Of a DNA stretch of 64,000 nucleotides, positions 34,921 to 45,639 are shown piece after piece (the stretch's first letter is position 1; each line of letters starts with the position of its first letter). The notes beneath the pieces were generated by a model. The model ran no database searches. It worked only from the letters and a program-made list of their open reading frames with translations, and was not told where the DNA came from. Source of the stretch: Cliona cf. orientalis. Lineage: Eukaryota; Porifera; Demospongiae; Clionaida; Clionaidae. The translations under genes and the position numbers were made by a program. Location: assembly GCA_963930775.1 (NCBI GenBank), contig OZ005693.1, forward strand, positions 2,976,001 through 3,040,000, given 5' to 3'.

Positions 34921-35970
34921 TCAGTCAAAAGCAGGAGAAGCAATGCCATAGATTTTCTTCATCTGTCTTCCTATAGGTATTCCCTTAGTGTACATTCTAA
35001 AAGCAATATGAGTGAGCTTTGCTTCCAATTCTCTCATGAGCTGTGAAGAATCCTCTCCACAGTTGTCTCCAACTGGGTGGAAAATCTGAAGCTTTGTTTT
35101 GGGAATTGCTTCATTGGCCAGACAATTCTCTGCTGCTGTCTTTAGCAAAAGTATGGCAATATCAACGGTATCGGCAAACAATGGAGCCATTGATAAACCA
35201 ATTTCAGTTCCACCCCTTCTGATAACTTGTCTCAAGATGGAATAGCCAACGATAGTGTTGTCTGTAGCTTGATTTATTGCTACCCAGCCAAAACTTCCAG
35301 GTGCAGTCATCAACCTTTTGATAAACATTTTCCTCGAAGCTCCAAACACCATGCTGTCATACTCGAACAGTTTCACTGGGTTAACTTTGTGAATTGGTTG
35401 AATGACAATACCCAATGGATTTTCGATTTTGGATAGTATTCTAGCAACCCTGTCTAGACTTAGCATGGCGATATAAGTGTTCCAGAATGTTTCAAATCCG
35501 AGTGACTGAAGTGCAGGCTTTAATGCTGACACTACATCACCTCCAATGGTATAGTTTTTGTCCAAAGATTCAAAACTAGTGGTTAAGAGTTTTTGGCCAT
35601 ACCCTTTGCACCTATACTGCTCAGTCACCAGTGCTCCTCCTATAGAAGAATGATGATTTGGGTATGTGATACGTCTAATACAACCAACAACTTTTCCTCT
35701 AACTTCTCCAATAAGAAATCCTTGAGGGTTGAAAGCAAATGCACTTGGATTATCATACGGTCCGATAGACCGGCCCTCCATTATTGCTTGACGAGTTATA
35801 AAATCCAGATCTTTTGCAGATGCTCGTCTGATGAGAAAGTTGTTTTCAGTTGCCACATAGTTGGTAGTGCTTCTGATCTTCACAGCCAATTTCAATGATT
35901 TGAGTAACTGTGCTGCATCAAAACTCCAACTGTGGCTGGTGCTAGATATGAAAAACCTTGAGATCAACAT
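34921..35970 (-). CDS. GNAT acetyltransferase 2
   Basis: Intronless, 349 residues, start at 35970 (MLISRFFISSTSHSWSF). Same two-domain plan as the neighbour, with acetyl-CoA loop TEQYRCKGYGQKLL, YDSMVFGASRKMFIKRLM and IGLSMAPLFADTVDIAILLL. It differs from copy 1 at scattered sites, many of them conservative, so it is likely expressed. It forms the same-strand neighbour of copy 1, with the hairpin element and shared promoter between them. Confidence 0.9.
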   Translation of the reverse strand: MLISRFFISSTSHSWSFDAAQLLKSLKLAVKIRSTTNYVATENNFLIRRASAKDLDFITRQAIMEGRSIGPYDNPSAFAFNPQGFLIGEVRGKVVGCIRRITYPNHHSSIGGALVTEQYRCKGYGQKLLTTSFESLDKNYTIGGDVVSALKPALQSLGFETFWNTYIAMLSLDRVARILSKIENPLGIVIQPIHKVNPVKLFEYDSMVFGASRKMFIKRLMTAPGSFGWVAINQATDNTIVGYSILRQVIRRGGTEIGLSMAPLFADTVDIAILLLKTAAENCLANEAIPKTKLQIFHPVGDNCGEDSSQLMRELEAKLTHIAFRMYTKGIPIGRQMKKIYGIASPAFD

Positions 35971-36479
35971 TGCCTATAGGTCTATACAGTTTTCAGCAAT
36001 GAAAATTTATGCTTATTGAATAGCTAGCTATACTGCTCATGGTTCTTAATACCGAGACCCTAGCATTCCAGCAGTGCATGCATGAAATAGATACCACTGG
36101 CATGTTCATCACATCACCACATGCCACCAAAAAGTACACAAACAAGATTTGTAGTGATAAATACATCCCTATACTTGCGTTTCTCAAGATTATCACAGTC
36201 ATGTATGCACCTGTTAATGTCAACCCATTAACGTTGGCACTATCGGAAACCGCATGGCATTGATGGCTAGTCACATAACTGTCATGATAACACATAACTA
36301 GCGTGACACTGCATTGCGTGCTATAAAATTAATGGAGTGGATTTATGCACAAAGTAAGGTGAGAGGCATAGCTAGGCAGTCTTGAGTTTAATGGCCCCAG
36401 AACCTGGATATGCATAACAACAATAATAATTATTATTATTAATATTCAGAGCAATTAAGATTCTTTACATGTATTCAGT
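35971..36479. other. Intergenic spacer
   Basis: Between GNAT 2 and the second VioB-like fragment. Open frames on both strands at 35993-36295 are short, lack any recognisable domain and look fortuitous. AT-rich tract at 36419-36450. Confidence 0.4.
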
Positions 36480-36883
36480 TTGAAGAACTAGCTTGCAAGA
36501 AGCACTTACTTATGAATCACCAGCATAGCAGCAGTGAATACATTGGACTTGATACTGATCACAATATTGACTTCACTCCTGAGCGAGTGTGGCCAATGCA
36601 AGATAATCCAAGCCAGATTGGTATTCCCGTCGATACCCAGGTCTATCATAAGGCTAGACTCTTCCATCAAGTCTACCGCAGCCTTTTGGCTAAACTACAG
36701 GAGATGTTTGATGGGAATCCTAATGCCATCGAAGATGCTGTCTACCTAATGGAGTCACTCCAGCTTCATGCCAAGCAGTTGATGAGGCTGGAAGTCCCCG
36801 CCCCTCCAGGCTGGCCTAAGCATACCTGTGGACCAGTCTTTGACTATGAATGGAGCGGTGCAGAGCCAACTGATTTGCTCTGA
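36480..36883 (+). pseudogene. C-terminal duplicate of the VioB-like gene, frame still open
   Basis: Begins FEELACKKHLL, equal to the gene position at about 25563, and continues without interruption to the stop at 36881-36883 (..SGAEPTDLL). Only a few residues differ from the parent (for example TDHNIDFTPERVWP). The ferritin core and N-terminal domain are missing and there is no signal peptide, so I treat it as a truncated duplicate. The open frame of 123 residues reflects youth or weak selection. Confidence 0.85.
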
Positions 36884-37439
36884 GAAAATTTTATCCTATA
36901 AATTGTCGTTATTCAGTTTACAACCCTTGTTTACTTACTTTATAACGTGTTGAAAGCCAACATATGCACTACTATTGAAAATTTGGATATGATATTAGCT
37001 ATAATAATTATATTGCTCTTGAAATAATTGATCTATCATCAGTCCATGACTAAATTTTTGTAGGTGTATGCATGCCTAATAATTAACTTGCATTACATTA
37101 ACGAAATTTTACGTATCAGATACATAATGCATGATTCTTGCGCCTACACAGCCCTAATTCCATTATGCATACACATGCACATGACTGTCACATTATAGTA
37201 TGATCATGATAAGGTCACTGAATTCCGTGGTCATCCAGTTATGCACACATCGTACTATCTACATCTGTACCTATGATCAAGGTTTACATTGAACAACAAG
37301 TCTAGATCATGACTCATGATAATAACAACAATGACTATTATGCAGAATGCATTGTTAATTTTTACAAGTGCATGGGCAATTCCATGATGTATGGATAGAA
37401 TTCATACACTTTTGCTTTACTTATAGCCTAATGCTAAAT
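36884..37439. repeat. Duplicated spacer unit, copy 2
   Basis: Partner of 32909-33461, with small insertions and deletions. No gene seen. Confidence 0.85.
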
Positions 37440-38381
37440 TCAGTCAAAAGCAGAAGAAACAATGCCATAAATTTTCTTTGTCTGTCTTCCTATAGGTACT
37501 CCCATAGTGTACATTCTAAAAGCAACGTGAGTAAGCTCTGCTTCCAATTCTCTCATGAGCTGTGAAGAATCCTCTCCGCAGTTTTCTCCAACTGGGTGGA
37601 AAATCTTAAGCTTTGTTTTGGGGATTGCTTCATTGGCCAGACAACTCTCTACTGCTGTCTTCAGCAAAAGCATGGCAATATCAACAGTATCGGCAAACAA
37701 TGGAGCCATTGATAAACCAACTTCAGCTCCATCCTTTCTGATATCTGGCCTCAAGATGGAATAGCCCACAATGAGGTTATCAATAGCTTGATTCACTGCT
37801 ACCCAACCGATGCTTCCATGGCCAGGTGCAGGTATCAACTCTTTGATTAATGTTTGCCGTGAAGTTCCAAACACCATGCTATCGTACTCAAACAGTTTCA
37901 CAGGGTTAACTTTATGAATTGGCTGAATGACAATACCCGATGGATTTTGAACTTTTGATAGTATTCTAGCAACCCTGCCTAGACATAGCATGGCGATATA
38001 GGTGTTCCAGAATGTCTCAAATCCAAGTGACTGTAATAAAGGCTTAAATGCTGGTATTGTATCACCTCCAATGGTATAGTTTTTGTCTAAAGATTCAAAA
38101 CTAGTGGTTAAGAGTTTTTGGCCATACCCTTTGTGCCTATGCTGCTCATCCACCAACACTCTTCCCACAAAAGAGGAATGATTTGGGTACGTGATACTAT
38201 TAATACAACCTACAGGTTTCCCATTAACTTCACCAATGAGAAATCCTTGGGGATTGAAAGCAAACGCACTTGGATTATCGTACGGTCCAATAGGCCGGCC
38301 CTCCATTACTGCTCGATGAGTTACAAAATCCAGGTCTTTTGCTGATGCCTGTCTGATAAGGAAGTTGCCTTCAGTTGACAT
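37440..38381 (-). CDS. GNAT acetyltransferase 3, N-terminal segment out of frame
   Basis: Frame of 313 residues from ATG at 38381 (MSTEGNFLIRQASAKDLDFV). The block that would supply the first about 40 residues in copies 1 and 2 is still visible up to 38499 (ATGTTGCTCTCAAGGTC on the minus strand). Small insertions around 38385-38400 put it out of frame and create a stop. The GNAT domain itself is complete (VDEQHRHKGYGQKLL), so translation from the internal ATG could still give an active enzyme that lacks the leader. Second domain intact. Closest to copy 1. Confidence 0.82.
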   Translation of the reverse strand: MSTEGNFLIRQASAKDLDFVTHRAVMEGRPIGPYDNPSAFAFNPQGFLIGEVNGKPVGCINSITYPNHSSFVGRVLVDEQHRHKGYGQKLLTTSFESLDKNYTIGGDTIPAFKPLLQSLGFETFWNTYIAMLCLGRVARILSKVQNPSGIVIQPIHKVNPVKLFEYDSMVFGTSRQTLIKELIPAPGHGSIGWVAVNQAIDNLIVGYSILRPDIRKDGAEVGLSMAPLFADTVDIAMLLLKTAVESCLANEAIPKTKLKIFHPVGENCGEDSSQLMRELEAELTHVAFRMYTMGVPIGRQTKKIYGIVSSAFD

Positions 38382-38925
38382 AATATAATTAGCAGCCAGT
38401 GCTTCTGATCTTCACAACCAACTTCAATGATTTAAGTAACTGTGCTGCATCAAAACTCACATTGTGGCTAGCTGTTATAAAAGACCTTGAGAGCAACATT
38501 ATCTAGCTGAGACACTTGACAGTATTTCGGCGGTGCAAAGTACACATCACCAATGATTACACAACCCCCCGAATAATCACCAGCATGAGGCATGACCTTT
38601 TCTGCGCATGCACAAATGTGGTGGGTGGAGCGCTAGCGTGGTAGAAACCACTCTAGAAACACACCCTCAACCCGCCCACATTCTTGGTAGCTAATAAATG
38701 GTAAAGTATTATGTTTCTTCAAGGAATTTTGCTAAACTCAATCAAAAGCAGGAGAAGCAATGCCATAGATTTTCTTCATCTGTCTTCCTATAGGTATTCC
38801 CTTTAATAGTGTGCATTCTAAAAGCAATATGAGTAAGCTCTGCTTCCAATTCTCTCATGAGCTGTGAAGAATCCTCTCCGCAGTTGTCTCCAACTGGGTG
38901 GAAAATCTGAAGCTTTGTTTTGGGG

Positions 38926-39490
38926 TTTTTTTTTTTTTTTTTTTTTTTTTTCTCAAGGGGACCACACACTAAGCAGAAAAAAATGGTCTGAAAACCACCA
39001 CAGTCGAGCTGGATGCATAGTAGAGCCATACAATGCCAGTAGGCACCCAAACAGCAATATGCACAATGTTCGGTAAAGGGTCGTCAACGTACCCCGCGCG
39101 CCCGTAAAATTTATCCCGTTTGCCCGTAAAAATTTTTTGGAAACATTGCAAGTGAATGGCTTCCTATACAAACTTCAAAGAGCCATAACTTTAATCCTAG
39201 GGCGTGAATAAAAAAAGTCTCTCGATCAAAGTTCGTAATTTAAGCCATTCTGCGTGCCCATATAAAATTTACGGTCCCAACCGCTCCCCAGAGTCCCAAT
39301 AATTAAAATCTTTTTTTTTTTTCTACTTAGTGTGTAATTAGTGTGTAATTAGTGTGTAATTAGTGTGTAATTAGTGTGTAACTATAACACTTTATGCATC
39401 TTAATATGCAATGGATGCACAATAGTAATTGCATACTAATCTCGTGTGCACCCTAAAGTAACTATAGTTAAAATGAATACATAAAATTAT
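38926..39490 (-). mobile_element. Insertion with a long poly-T end, possible retroposon
   Basis: Starts with a run of over 20 T on the plus strand, so read on the minus strand it ends in poly(A), as a LINE- or SINE-type insertion would. It interrupts GNAT copy B exactly between TTTTGGGG and TTGCTTCATTGGCC. Near 39328-39380 it carries five copies of an 11-bp unit AGTGTGTAATT. No protein domain recognised. A target duplication is not clear. Confidence 0.55.
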
Positions 39491-39820
39491 TAAGTTGCTT
39501 CATTGGCCAGACAATTCTCTGCTGCTGTCTTCAGCAAAAGCTTGGCAATATCAACAATATCGGCAAACAGTGGAGCCATTGATAAACCAATTTCGGTCCC
39601 ACCTCCTCTGATAACTTTCCTCAAGATGGAATAGCCAATGATAGTGTCGTCTGTAGCTCGATTCATTGCTACCCAGCTGAAACTTCCAGGTGCAGTCATC
39701 AACCTATTGATAAACATTTTCCTCGAAGCTCCAAACACCATGCTATCATACTCGAACAATTTCACAGGGTTGATTTTGTGAATTGGTTGAATGGTAATAC
39801 CTGATGGATTTTTTATTTTA

Positions 39821-40104
39821 GGCCAGACCAATTTAATTAAATTTTGTTGTTGCTCGGATATTGTGAGGTAAAAATCGGACTGAATGATCGAAAAAAAAAG
39901 AAAAAAAAGCAATCAATTGGGGTGTGGTTATAGACTACAATCTAATTAAGACAGACTAATGTGACTATCTAGGACCAGGGAATCAAGATAGAATACAAAA
40001 ACCACTCTACTGTACATAAGCTCCAGCCAACTTTAATTTTTTTCTGTTTGCCCAAAAATTGCAGCGAGTGAATCTGTGCAACAACTTATTTAATTGGTCT
40101 GGCC
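39821..40104. mobile_element. 284-bp element with GGCCAGACCAAT inverted repeats
   Basis: Left end GGCCAGACCAATTTAATTAA, right end TTAATTGGTCTGGCC. It splits GNAT copy B; paralogues read straight through ATTTTGGATAGTATTC at this point. No coding capacity. Superfamily not assigned. Confidence 0.85.
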
Positions 40105-40734
40105 TTGGATAGTATTCTAGCAACCATGTCTAGATTTATCATGGTGATATAGGTGTTCCAGAATGTATGTCTCAAATCCAAGTGACTGAAATAAATGCTG
40201 CTCATCCACCAACACTCTTCCCACAAAAGAAGAATGATTTTGGGTACGTGATACTATTAGCTAATACAACCTACAAGTTCCCCATTAACTTCTCCAATGA
40301 GAATTCCTTGGGGATTGAAGGCAAATGCACTTGGATTATCGTATGGTCCGATAGGCCGGCCCTCCATTATTGCTTGACGAGTTACAAAATCTAGGTCTGT
40401 TGCAGATGCCCGTCTGATAAGGAGGTTGCCTTCAGTTGACATAATTATACTTAGCAGTGCTTCTGATCTTCACAGCCAACTTCAATAATTAAGTAACTGT
40501 GCTATATCAAAACTCATAATAATATGTGTGGCTAGCAGGTATAAAATACCTTGAGAGCAACACTAGGTGCTTCAGCAGTGCAAAGTACACATCACCACGC
40601 ATGTTTACACAACCACCACCAGCACACGTTTTATGCGCATGCGCAAATTCGGTGGGTGGAGTCGCGGCTAGCGTGGTAAGTGCTAGGTGCGGTCTAGAAA
40701 CATACCCTCAACCCGCCCACATTCGGAATGGAGA

Positions 40735-40985
40735 AGGTACATATGAAAATCCACATAATATCAATTAAATATGATCCAGCACTCATTTAGATCCATCGAT
40801 TGATCTGTTGGCATACCACAGATATGGCTTTGGTTGATGTGTGAAACTGCTCTGAATCTCTAGGTTGCCATGATCATGGTAATGGACGGTGATGAATGAA
40901 ATACTGATTAGATCATTTTCTATGGAAAGGTTTGTGGGAGAAAATGGGATCAATATCAAATTATTGCTCCCATTCACTCTGGAAT
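40735..40985. repeat. Copy of the SLC25-gene intron segment
   Basis: Matches 46088-46370, which is exon 3 end and intron 3 of the mitochondrial carrier gene: GAAGGTA..TATGAAAAT, GATCCATCGATTGATCT, GGTTGATGT.TGAAACTGCT, TGCTCCCATTCACTCT. Similar but not identical, so the duplication is not brand new. Together with the promoter-like block at 40630-40730 it mirrors the 5' end of the carrier gene. Confidence 0.8.
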
Positions 40986-41136
40986 ATATACCATGTCTGG
41001 CGAATGCTGCCTTCAGAACATTAACAATGCCCTGAGTCGTCATTGATTTAAGCTTTTGTACTTCCAAATATCTTGAAAAGTAGTCGACTATGACCAAATA
41101 CTCCTGTCCTTTTAGAGTGAAGATATCTGCAGCCAC
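40985..41136 (-). mobile_element. Fossil of a Ty3/Gypsy-type integrase
   Basis: Short remnant (about 150 bp) with integrase core text DIFTLKGQEYLVIVDYFSRY followed by an LKAAFARHGI-like segment, typical of Ty3/Gypsy (Metaviridae) integrases. No LTRs, gag or other pol domains around it. A broken, isolated fragment of unknown but probably considerable age. Confidence 0.7.
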
Positions 41137-41142
41137 CTGGTT

Positions 41143-41310
41143 TCAATATGAGGGTAGTGATGCATGAGATGTTACATGTGGCACAGGCTGTCAACATTCT
41201 TCTCACTCCCAAAGGATGACTGATTATCGATGATAAAGACCATGTTCCTTAAGTGTCAGGGAAATCTTCCAGCTGGAGTCCTACCTGGGTTGAAAGTATC
41301 TTTGCGAATC
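41143..41310 (+). pseudogene. Internal fragment of the VioB-like gene
   Basis: Corresponds to about 25050-25208 of the intact gene, the ferritin-like core (GTAGTGATGCA.GAGATG, CACAGGCTG.CAA.ATTCTTCT, TTCCAGCTGGAGTCCTACCT). It has several substitutions, stops and a frame shift, so it is older than the other two fragments. Confidence 0.9.
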
Positions 41311-41765
41311 TCTGCGATTGAGATGCCGGCATTGATGTGACTTATAGACTGTATATTGACGACCTTTATGCAGAGCCCCTCCACTTCTTGAGTCTGATAC
41401 TAATAAGCTAATTTAGGAATTCATAATGGCTAGTGTAATTAAAAGTTTTTATCATCAAATAGCGATTTTTCCTTGTGTGATTTTATAGCTACCATGCATT
41501 GTTGAGATAAATTTCCTTACTGCCTGAATGAACCTAATTACACAGTTCAAATTTTAGTTCCCAAAATGCCTCAGAAAGCATCTGGTAATACCTAAAATCT
41601 CAAAATTTTCTGGGGGAGTATGCCCCCAGACCCCCCTAGAAGAGGAGAGCTGCAAGTAGCAGGGGCCTTCGGTCTCAACCTATTCTGCATCGCCCCCCTA
41701 CTTTTTTATTGCTTCCTACCCCACTGTTATGCACCATGATAACTATGCAGCTACAGGGATGTGGT
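41311..41765. other. Spacer without recognised content
   Basis: No gene seen. A G- and C-rich patch near 41610-41700 (GGGGGAGTATGCCCCCAGAC) resembles repeat ends elsewhere in the window but no pair of termini is found. Confidence 0.4.
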
Positions 41766-42043
41766 CTGTCACGCTGTCAACGGTCCCCCCAAAATTGTGG
41801 TCCACCCGGACTGTCCACTGCGCCATATTTGGTCCCCCCAGGACAAACCCTAGAGACTAACCCTGCCATACAGACCCTGGAGTCTAACCCTGCCATATAA
41901 ACCCTTGAGACTAACCCTGCTAACCATACATATCCAAAACCCAGCCCCTGGCCCCTCTCATACATGGCGGGGGGACCATGCACAGCTGCTATGGACAGTC
42001 CGGGGGGACTGCTTATAGGGGGGACCACTTAAAGTATGACAGG
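41766..42043. mobile_element. GC-rich foldback element with internal tandem repeats
   Basis: Ends CTGTCACGCTGTCAACGGTC and its partial complement ..GGGACCACTTAAAGTATGACAG. An inner pair TGTGGTCCACCCGGACTGTC / GGACAGTCCGGGGGGAC also folds back. The centre holds three tandem copies of a roughly 27-bp unit GACTAACCCTGCCATA..ACCC (41857-41925). No coding potential. Confidence 0.7.
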
Positions 42044-42196
42044 TCAAGTTTTTCATAATTACAATGATTATAATATTACTAGTATTACTGACATACTGAT
42101 AATGGTAAAGTACGTACATGCATGGGCAAGTCTATAATATTATATTATTATTATGCTACTTCAAAGAATTTTGCTTTAGCCTAATGCAAAACTCGA

Positions 42197-43207
42197 TCAG
42201 TCAAAAGTAGGAGAAGCAATGCCATAGATTTTCTTCATCTGTCTTCCTATAGGTATTCCCTTAGAGTACATTCTAAAAGCAATATGAGTAAGCTCTGCTT
42301 CTAATTCTCTCATAAGCTGTGAAGAATTCTCACCACAATTGTTTCCGACAGGGTGGAATAGCTCAAGTTTTGTTTTAGGGAGTGCTTCATTGGCCAGACA
42401 ATTCTCTGCTGCTGTTTTAAGTAGCATCTTAGCAATGTGAACATTATCGGCAAGCAGTGGAGCCATTGCCAAACCAAGTTCAGTTCCACCCCCTCTGATA
42501 ACTAGCTTCAAGATGGAATAACCAACGATAGTGTTGTTCATAGCTTGATTTATTGCCACCCAACCAAATGTTCCTGGTGCATTAATCCACGTATCAATAA
42601 GTGTTTGCCGTGATGTTCCAAACACTATACTATCATATTCAAACAATTTTGCTCGGTTAATTTTGTGAATTGGTTGAGTGGCTATACCAAATGGAGGTAC
42701 ACTTTTTGCTAGGATTTCAGCAGTCCTATCTAGACTGAGCATGGCAACGTACGTATTCCATAATGTTTTAAATCCACGGGCTTTGAATCTGGGCTTGAAT
42801 CTCGAATCTACATCAACTCCAATTGTGTAGCTTTTATCCAGAGATTCATAGGCAGTGGCATCAACTTTCTGGCCATATCCATTGCCCCTGTGCTGCTCAG
42901 CTACAAGATATGCTCCCATATAAGCATGGTGGTTTGCATATGTTATAGCACTAACATGACATACAACTTTACCGTCAACCTCACCGACAAAGAATCCTCT
43001 AGGATCAAATGTAAACGCACTCGGATAGTCATACGGTCCAACGTGCCAACCCTCCTTGATTGTTTCTCGAGTTATAAATTCCATATCTTTCGCAATTGCA
43101 CGCCTGACGAGAAAACTCTTTCCAGCTGCTAATTCCATTGATCTGCACAAATTTAACTTGTTGATAAACTTCATCTTCACGGCAATTTTGTTGGTAGTAG
43201 CTACCAT
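42197..43207 (-). CDS. GNAT acetyltransferase 4, divergent member
   Basis: Intronless, 336 residues, start at 43207 (MVATTNKIAVKMKFINKLNL). Acetyl-CoA loop AEQHRGNGYGQKVD is a better match to the R/Q-x-x-G-x-G/A consensus than in the other copies. Second domain LFEYDSIVFGTSRQTLIDTW, FGWVAINQAMNNTIVGYSIL, GLAMAPLLADNVHIAKMLLK. Clearly the most diverged intact copy, hence probably the oldest and closest to the founder. The leader differs from copies 1 and 2. Confidence 0.92.
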   Translation of the reverse strand: MVATTNKIAVKMKFINKLNLCRSMELAAGKSFLVRRAIAKDMEFITRETIKEGWHVGPYDYPSAFTFDPRGFFVGEVDGKVVCHVSAITYANHHAYMGAYLVAEQHRGNGYGQKVDATAYESLDKSYTIGVDVDSRFKPRFKARGFKTLWNTYVAMLSLDRTAEILAKSVPPFGIATQPIHKINRAKLFEYDSIVFGTSRQTLIDTWINAPGTFGWVAINQAMNNTIVGYSILKLVIRGGGTELGLAMAPLLADNVHIAKMLLKTAAENCLANEALPKTKLELFHPVGNNCGENSSQLMRELEAELTHIAFRMYSKGIPIGRQMKKIYGIASPTFD

Positions 43208-44339
43208 CGACTACCGTAAATCATGAAATTTACGCGTGCATCTTATTCATGCTAATTCATGCGTCTATAGGCGCATGAATAATTTTTTAACTAACACAAT
43301 TATTACCCACACGCATGCGCCAGTGGTTTACCACAAGGTCACACACCAATGCATGCTAGTGCTAGTGTGTAGCTACCTGCATTACTGATTATAAGTTTGC
43401 TAAAGTATTTTTAAAAAGGAAGCTCTGCCTATTAGCTATGTGAATCAGGCAGAGAGAAACGGAGGAGGCTAATAAACTGAGTGTCAGTAATACTGAAAAG
43501 ATCAGTGAAATTGGTTACCCATTTGTGATTCTGATTGAGAGACCCTAGCTAAAGAATAGCTGCTCTGGGGCTATTGATTGGGAGACTATAGCTAAAAATA
43601 GTTGCTCTGGGAAGTATCTCAAGGTTGAAATGCGCATGATTTTGATGACATTAATTTTTAATTTGATCAAAATGACACTGAACCGCATGACTTTAATGCA
43701 ACACAAATTTCTTGATTTACGGTATCTTGATGTCACATGCATGCCAACTATTGATGAGGGGTCGCACCCGAACGGTAATTACTGCTGCTACGCCGTACAC
43801 ACCCACCATTACGTAACTATTGAGATAACGCCGAACTAGCCGCTGTGCGCGGAGTGCTGCAAAACGGAGTGGATTTAATACTCAAACTAAGATGACAGCA
43901 AAGCTAGTGGAGTAGGAAGCAATCACGTGTTGCAGGGGCCACCGATATAAGTTGTGGGTGTGGCTTTGATTTAGTATACTGAATTTTGTGACCATGCACA
44001 ATTATTCTTTTGTAGAGGTCGTATTCAGTAATCCTTTACAAGGAAAGTCTGATATAATATGATGAAAATTGCAAGAATACATTCACAAGGGTTTTGTATC
44101 AAGCCTGATTATTTGGGGGGGGGGGAGGGGGGCAGTGGCCCCCTGGCCCCCCTGGTTCCTACTCCACTGTCAGACAGGTCAAGATTAGCCCTGGAAAAGA
44201 AAGATTGACAAATGGCTATTTTTTGAACATCTGGTTCTGACATGTACAGTGCAACCAAGCAAGAGAGCAAAACTTTTTAAATATTTCATAATTTGAGCCT
44301 ATTTTGGTTCGTAAAATAAGATCTATTATAGACAAGAGT
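43208..44339. other. Intergenic spacer with repeat debris
   Basis: Contains a short TACCGTAAAT-type motif at 43213, an NRF1-like ACGCATGCGCC at 43314 and a G-rich run at 44114-44132 flanked by GGCAGTGGCCCCCTGG. No gene recognised. Confidence 0.45.
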
Positions 44340-44349
44340 TTGTCTTTAG

Positions 44350-45419
44350 CCTAATGCTAAACTCAGTCAAAAGCAGGAGAAGTAATGCCATAGATTTTCT
44401 TCGTCTGTCTTCCTCTAGGTATTCCCTTAGTGTACATTCTAAAAGCAATATGAGTAAGCTCTGCTTCCAATTCTCTCATGAGCTGTGAAGAACCCTCTCC
44501 GCAGTTGTCTCCAACTGGGTGGAAAATCTGAAGCTTTGTTTTGGGGATTGCTTCATTGGCCAGACAATTCTCTGGCAGTCTGCTACTGTCTTCAGCAAAA
44601 GCATAGCAATATCAACGGTATCACCAAACAATCATTGATAAACCAATTTCGGTCCCACCTCCTCTGATAACTTGCCTCAAGATAGAATAGCCAATGATAG
44701 TGTTATCCGTAGCTTGATTCATTGCTACCCAGCCGAAACTTCCAGGTGCAGTCATCAACCTTTTGATAAACATTTTCCTTGAAGCTCCAAATACCATGCT
44801 GTCATACTCAAACAATTTCACAGGGTCGACTTTGTGAATTGGTTGAATGGCAATACCCAACGGATTTTCGATTTTGGATAGTATTCTAGCAACCCTATCC
44901 AGACTTAGCATGGCGATACAGGTGCTCCAGAATGTTTCAAATCCGAGTGACTGAAGTGCAGGCTTTAATGCTGACACTACATCACCTCCAATGGTATAGT
45001 TTTTGTCCAAAGATTCAAAACTAGTGGTTAAGAGTTTTTGGCCATACCCTTTGCACCTATACTGCTCAGTCACCCGCATTCCTCCCATAAAAGAATGATG
45101 ATTTGGGTATGTGATACTATTAGTACAACCTAGCTATAAGTTTTCCGTTAACTTCTCCAATAAGAAATCCTTGTGGGTTGAAAGCAAACGCACTTGGATT
45201 ATCGTACGGTCCGATAGGCCGCCCCTCCAATATTGCTTGACGAGTTATAAAATCCAGGTCTTTTGCAGATGCCTGTCTGATAAGAAGGTTGCCCGCAGTT
45301 GCCACGTAGTTCGCAGTGCTTCTGATCTTCATAGCCAATTTAAATGATTTGAGTAATCGTGCTGCATCAAAACTCGTACTATGGCTAGTGCTGAAAGATC
45401 TTAGGCTTGATAGCACCAT
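44350..45419 (-). pseudogene. Broken GNAT copy C
   Basis: Start-like ATG at 45419 (MVLSSLRSFSTSHS). The frame is closed after the GKL at about 45123 by a small insertion, resumes at 45088 (MGGMRVTEQYRCKGYGQKLL), and is lost again near 44625 where part of the second domain (SMAPLFAD) is deleted. A short insertion at about 44573 lies in the last part. Closest in sequence to copy 2. Confidence 0.88.
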
Positions 45420-45639
45420 TATAATAATATAGCTATCTAACAAATATTACATCAGATTCTGCCTGATGAAAGCTGTAATATATAATAATATTATAATACT
45501 GATCGAATATGAAATTTTCAACATTGTTCTTGATTTTAGCTGTGGCCTTTACAGTATTCAGGTAGCGCAAAGTGCACACCACCAACAGGATGCCTACTCC
45601 GCATTATTAACTGTCACACAACCACAGAATGTGGTACGA

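Larger units (their letters stand above)
38740..40560 (-). pseudogene. Broken GNAT copy B, split by two insertions
   Basis: GNAT homology is found at 38742-38925 (C-terminus), 39490-39820 (second domain, IGLSMAPLFADIVDIAKLLL) and 40105-40560 (linker and N-terminus, with SAFAFNPQG at about 40310), all on the minus strand and in the right order. Between these parts lie an insertion with a poly-T start (38926-about 39490) and a TIR element (39821-40104). Part of the GNAT domain (about 40190-40210) is also deleted. Confidence 0.9.

Noticed and set aside
35993-36295. Minus-strand frame of 100 codons starting MCYHDSYV
   Set aside because: No homology recognised and no conservation at the paralogous spacer; judged chance.
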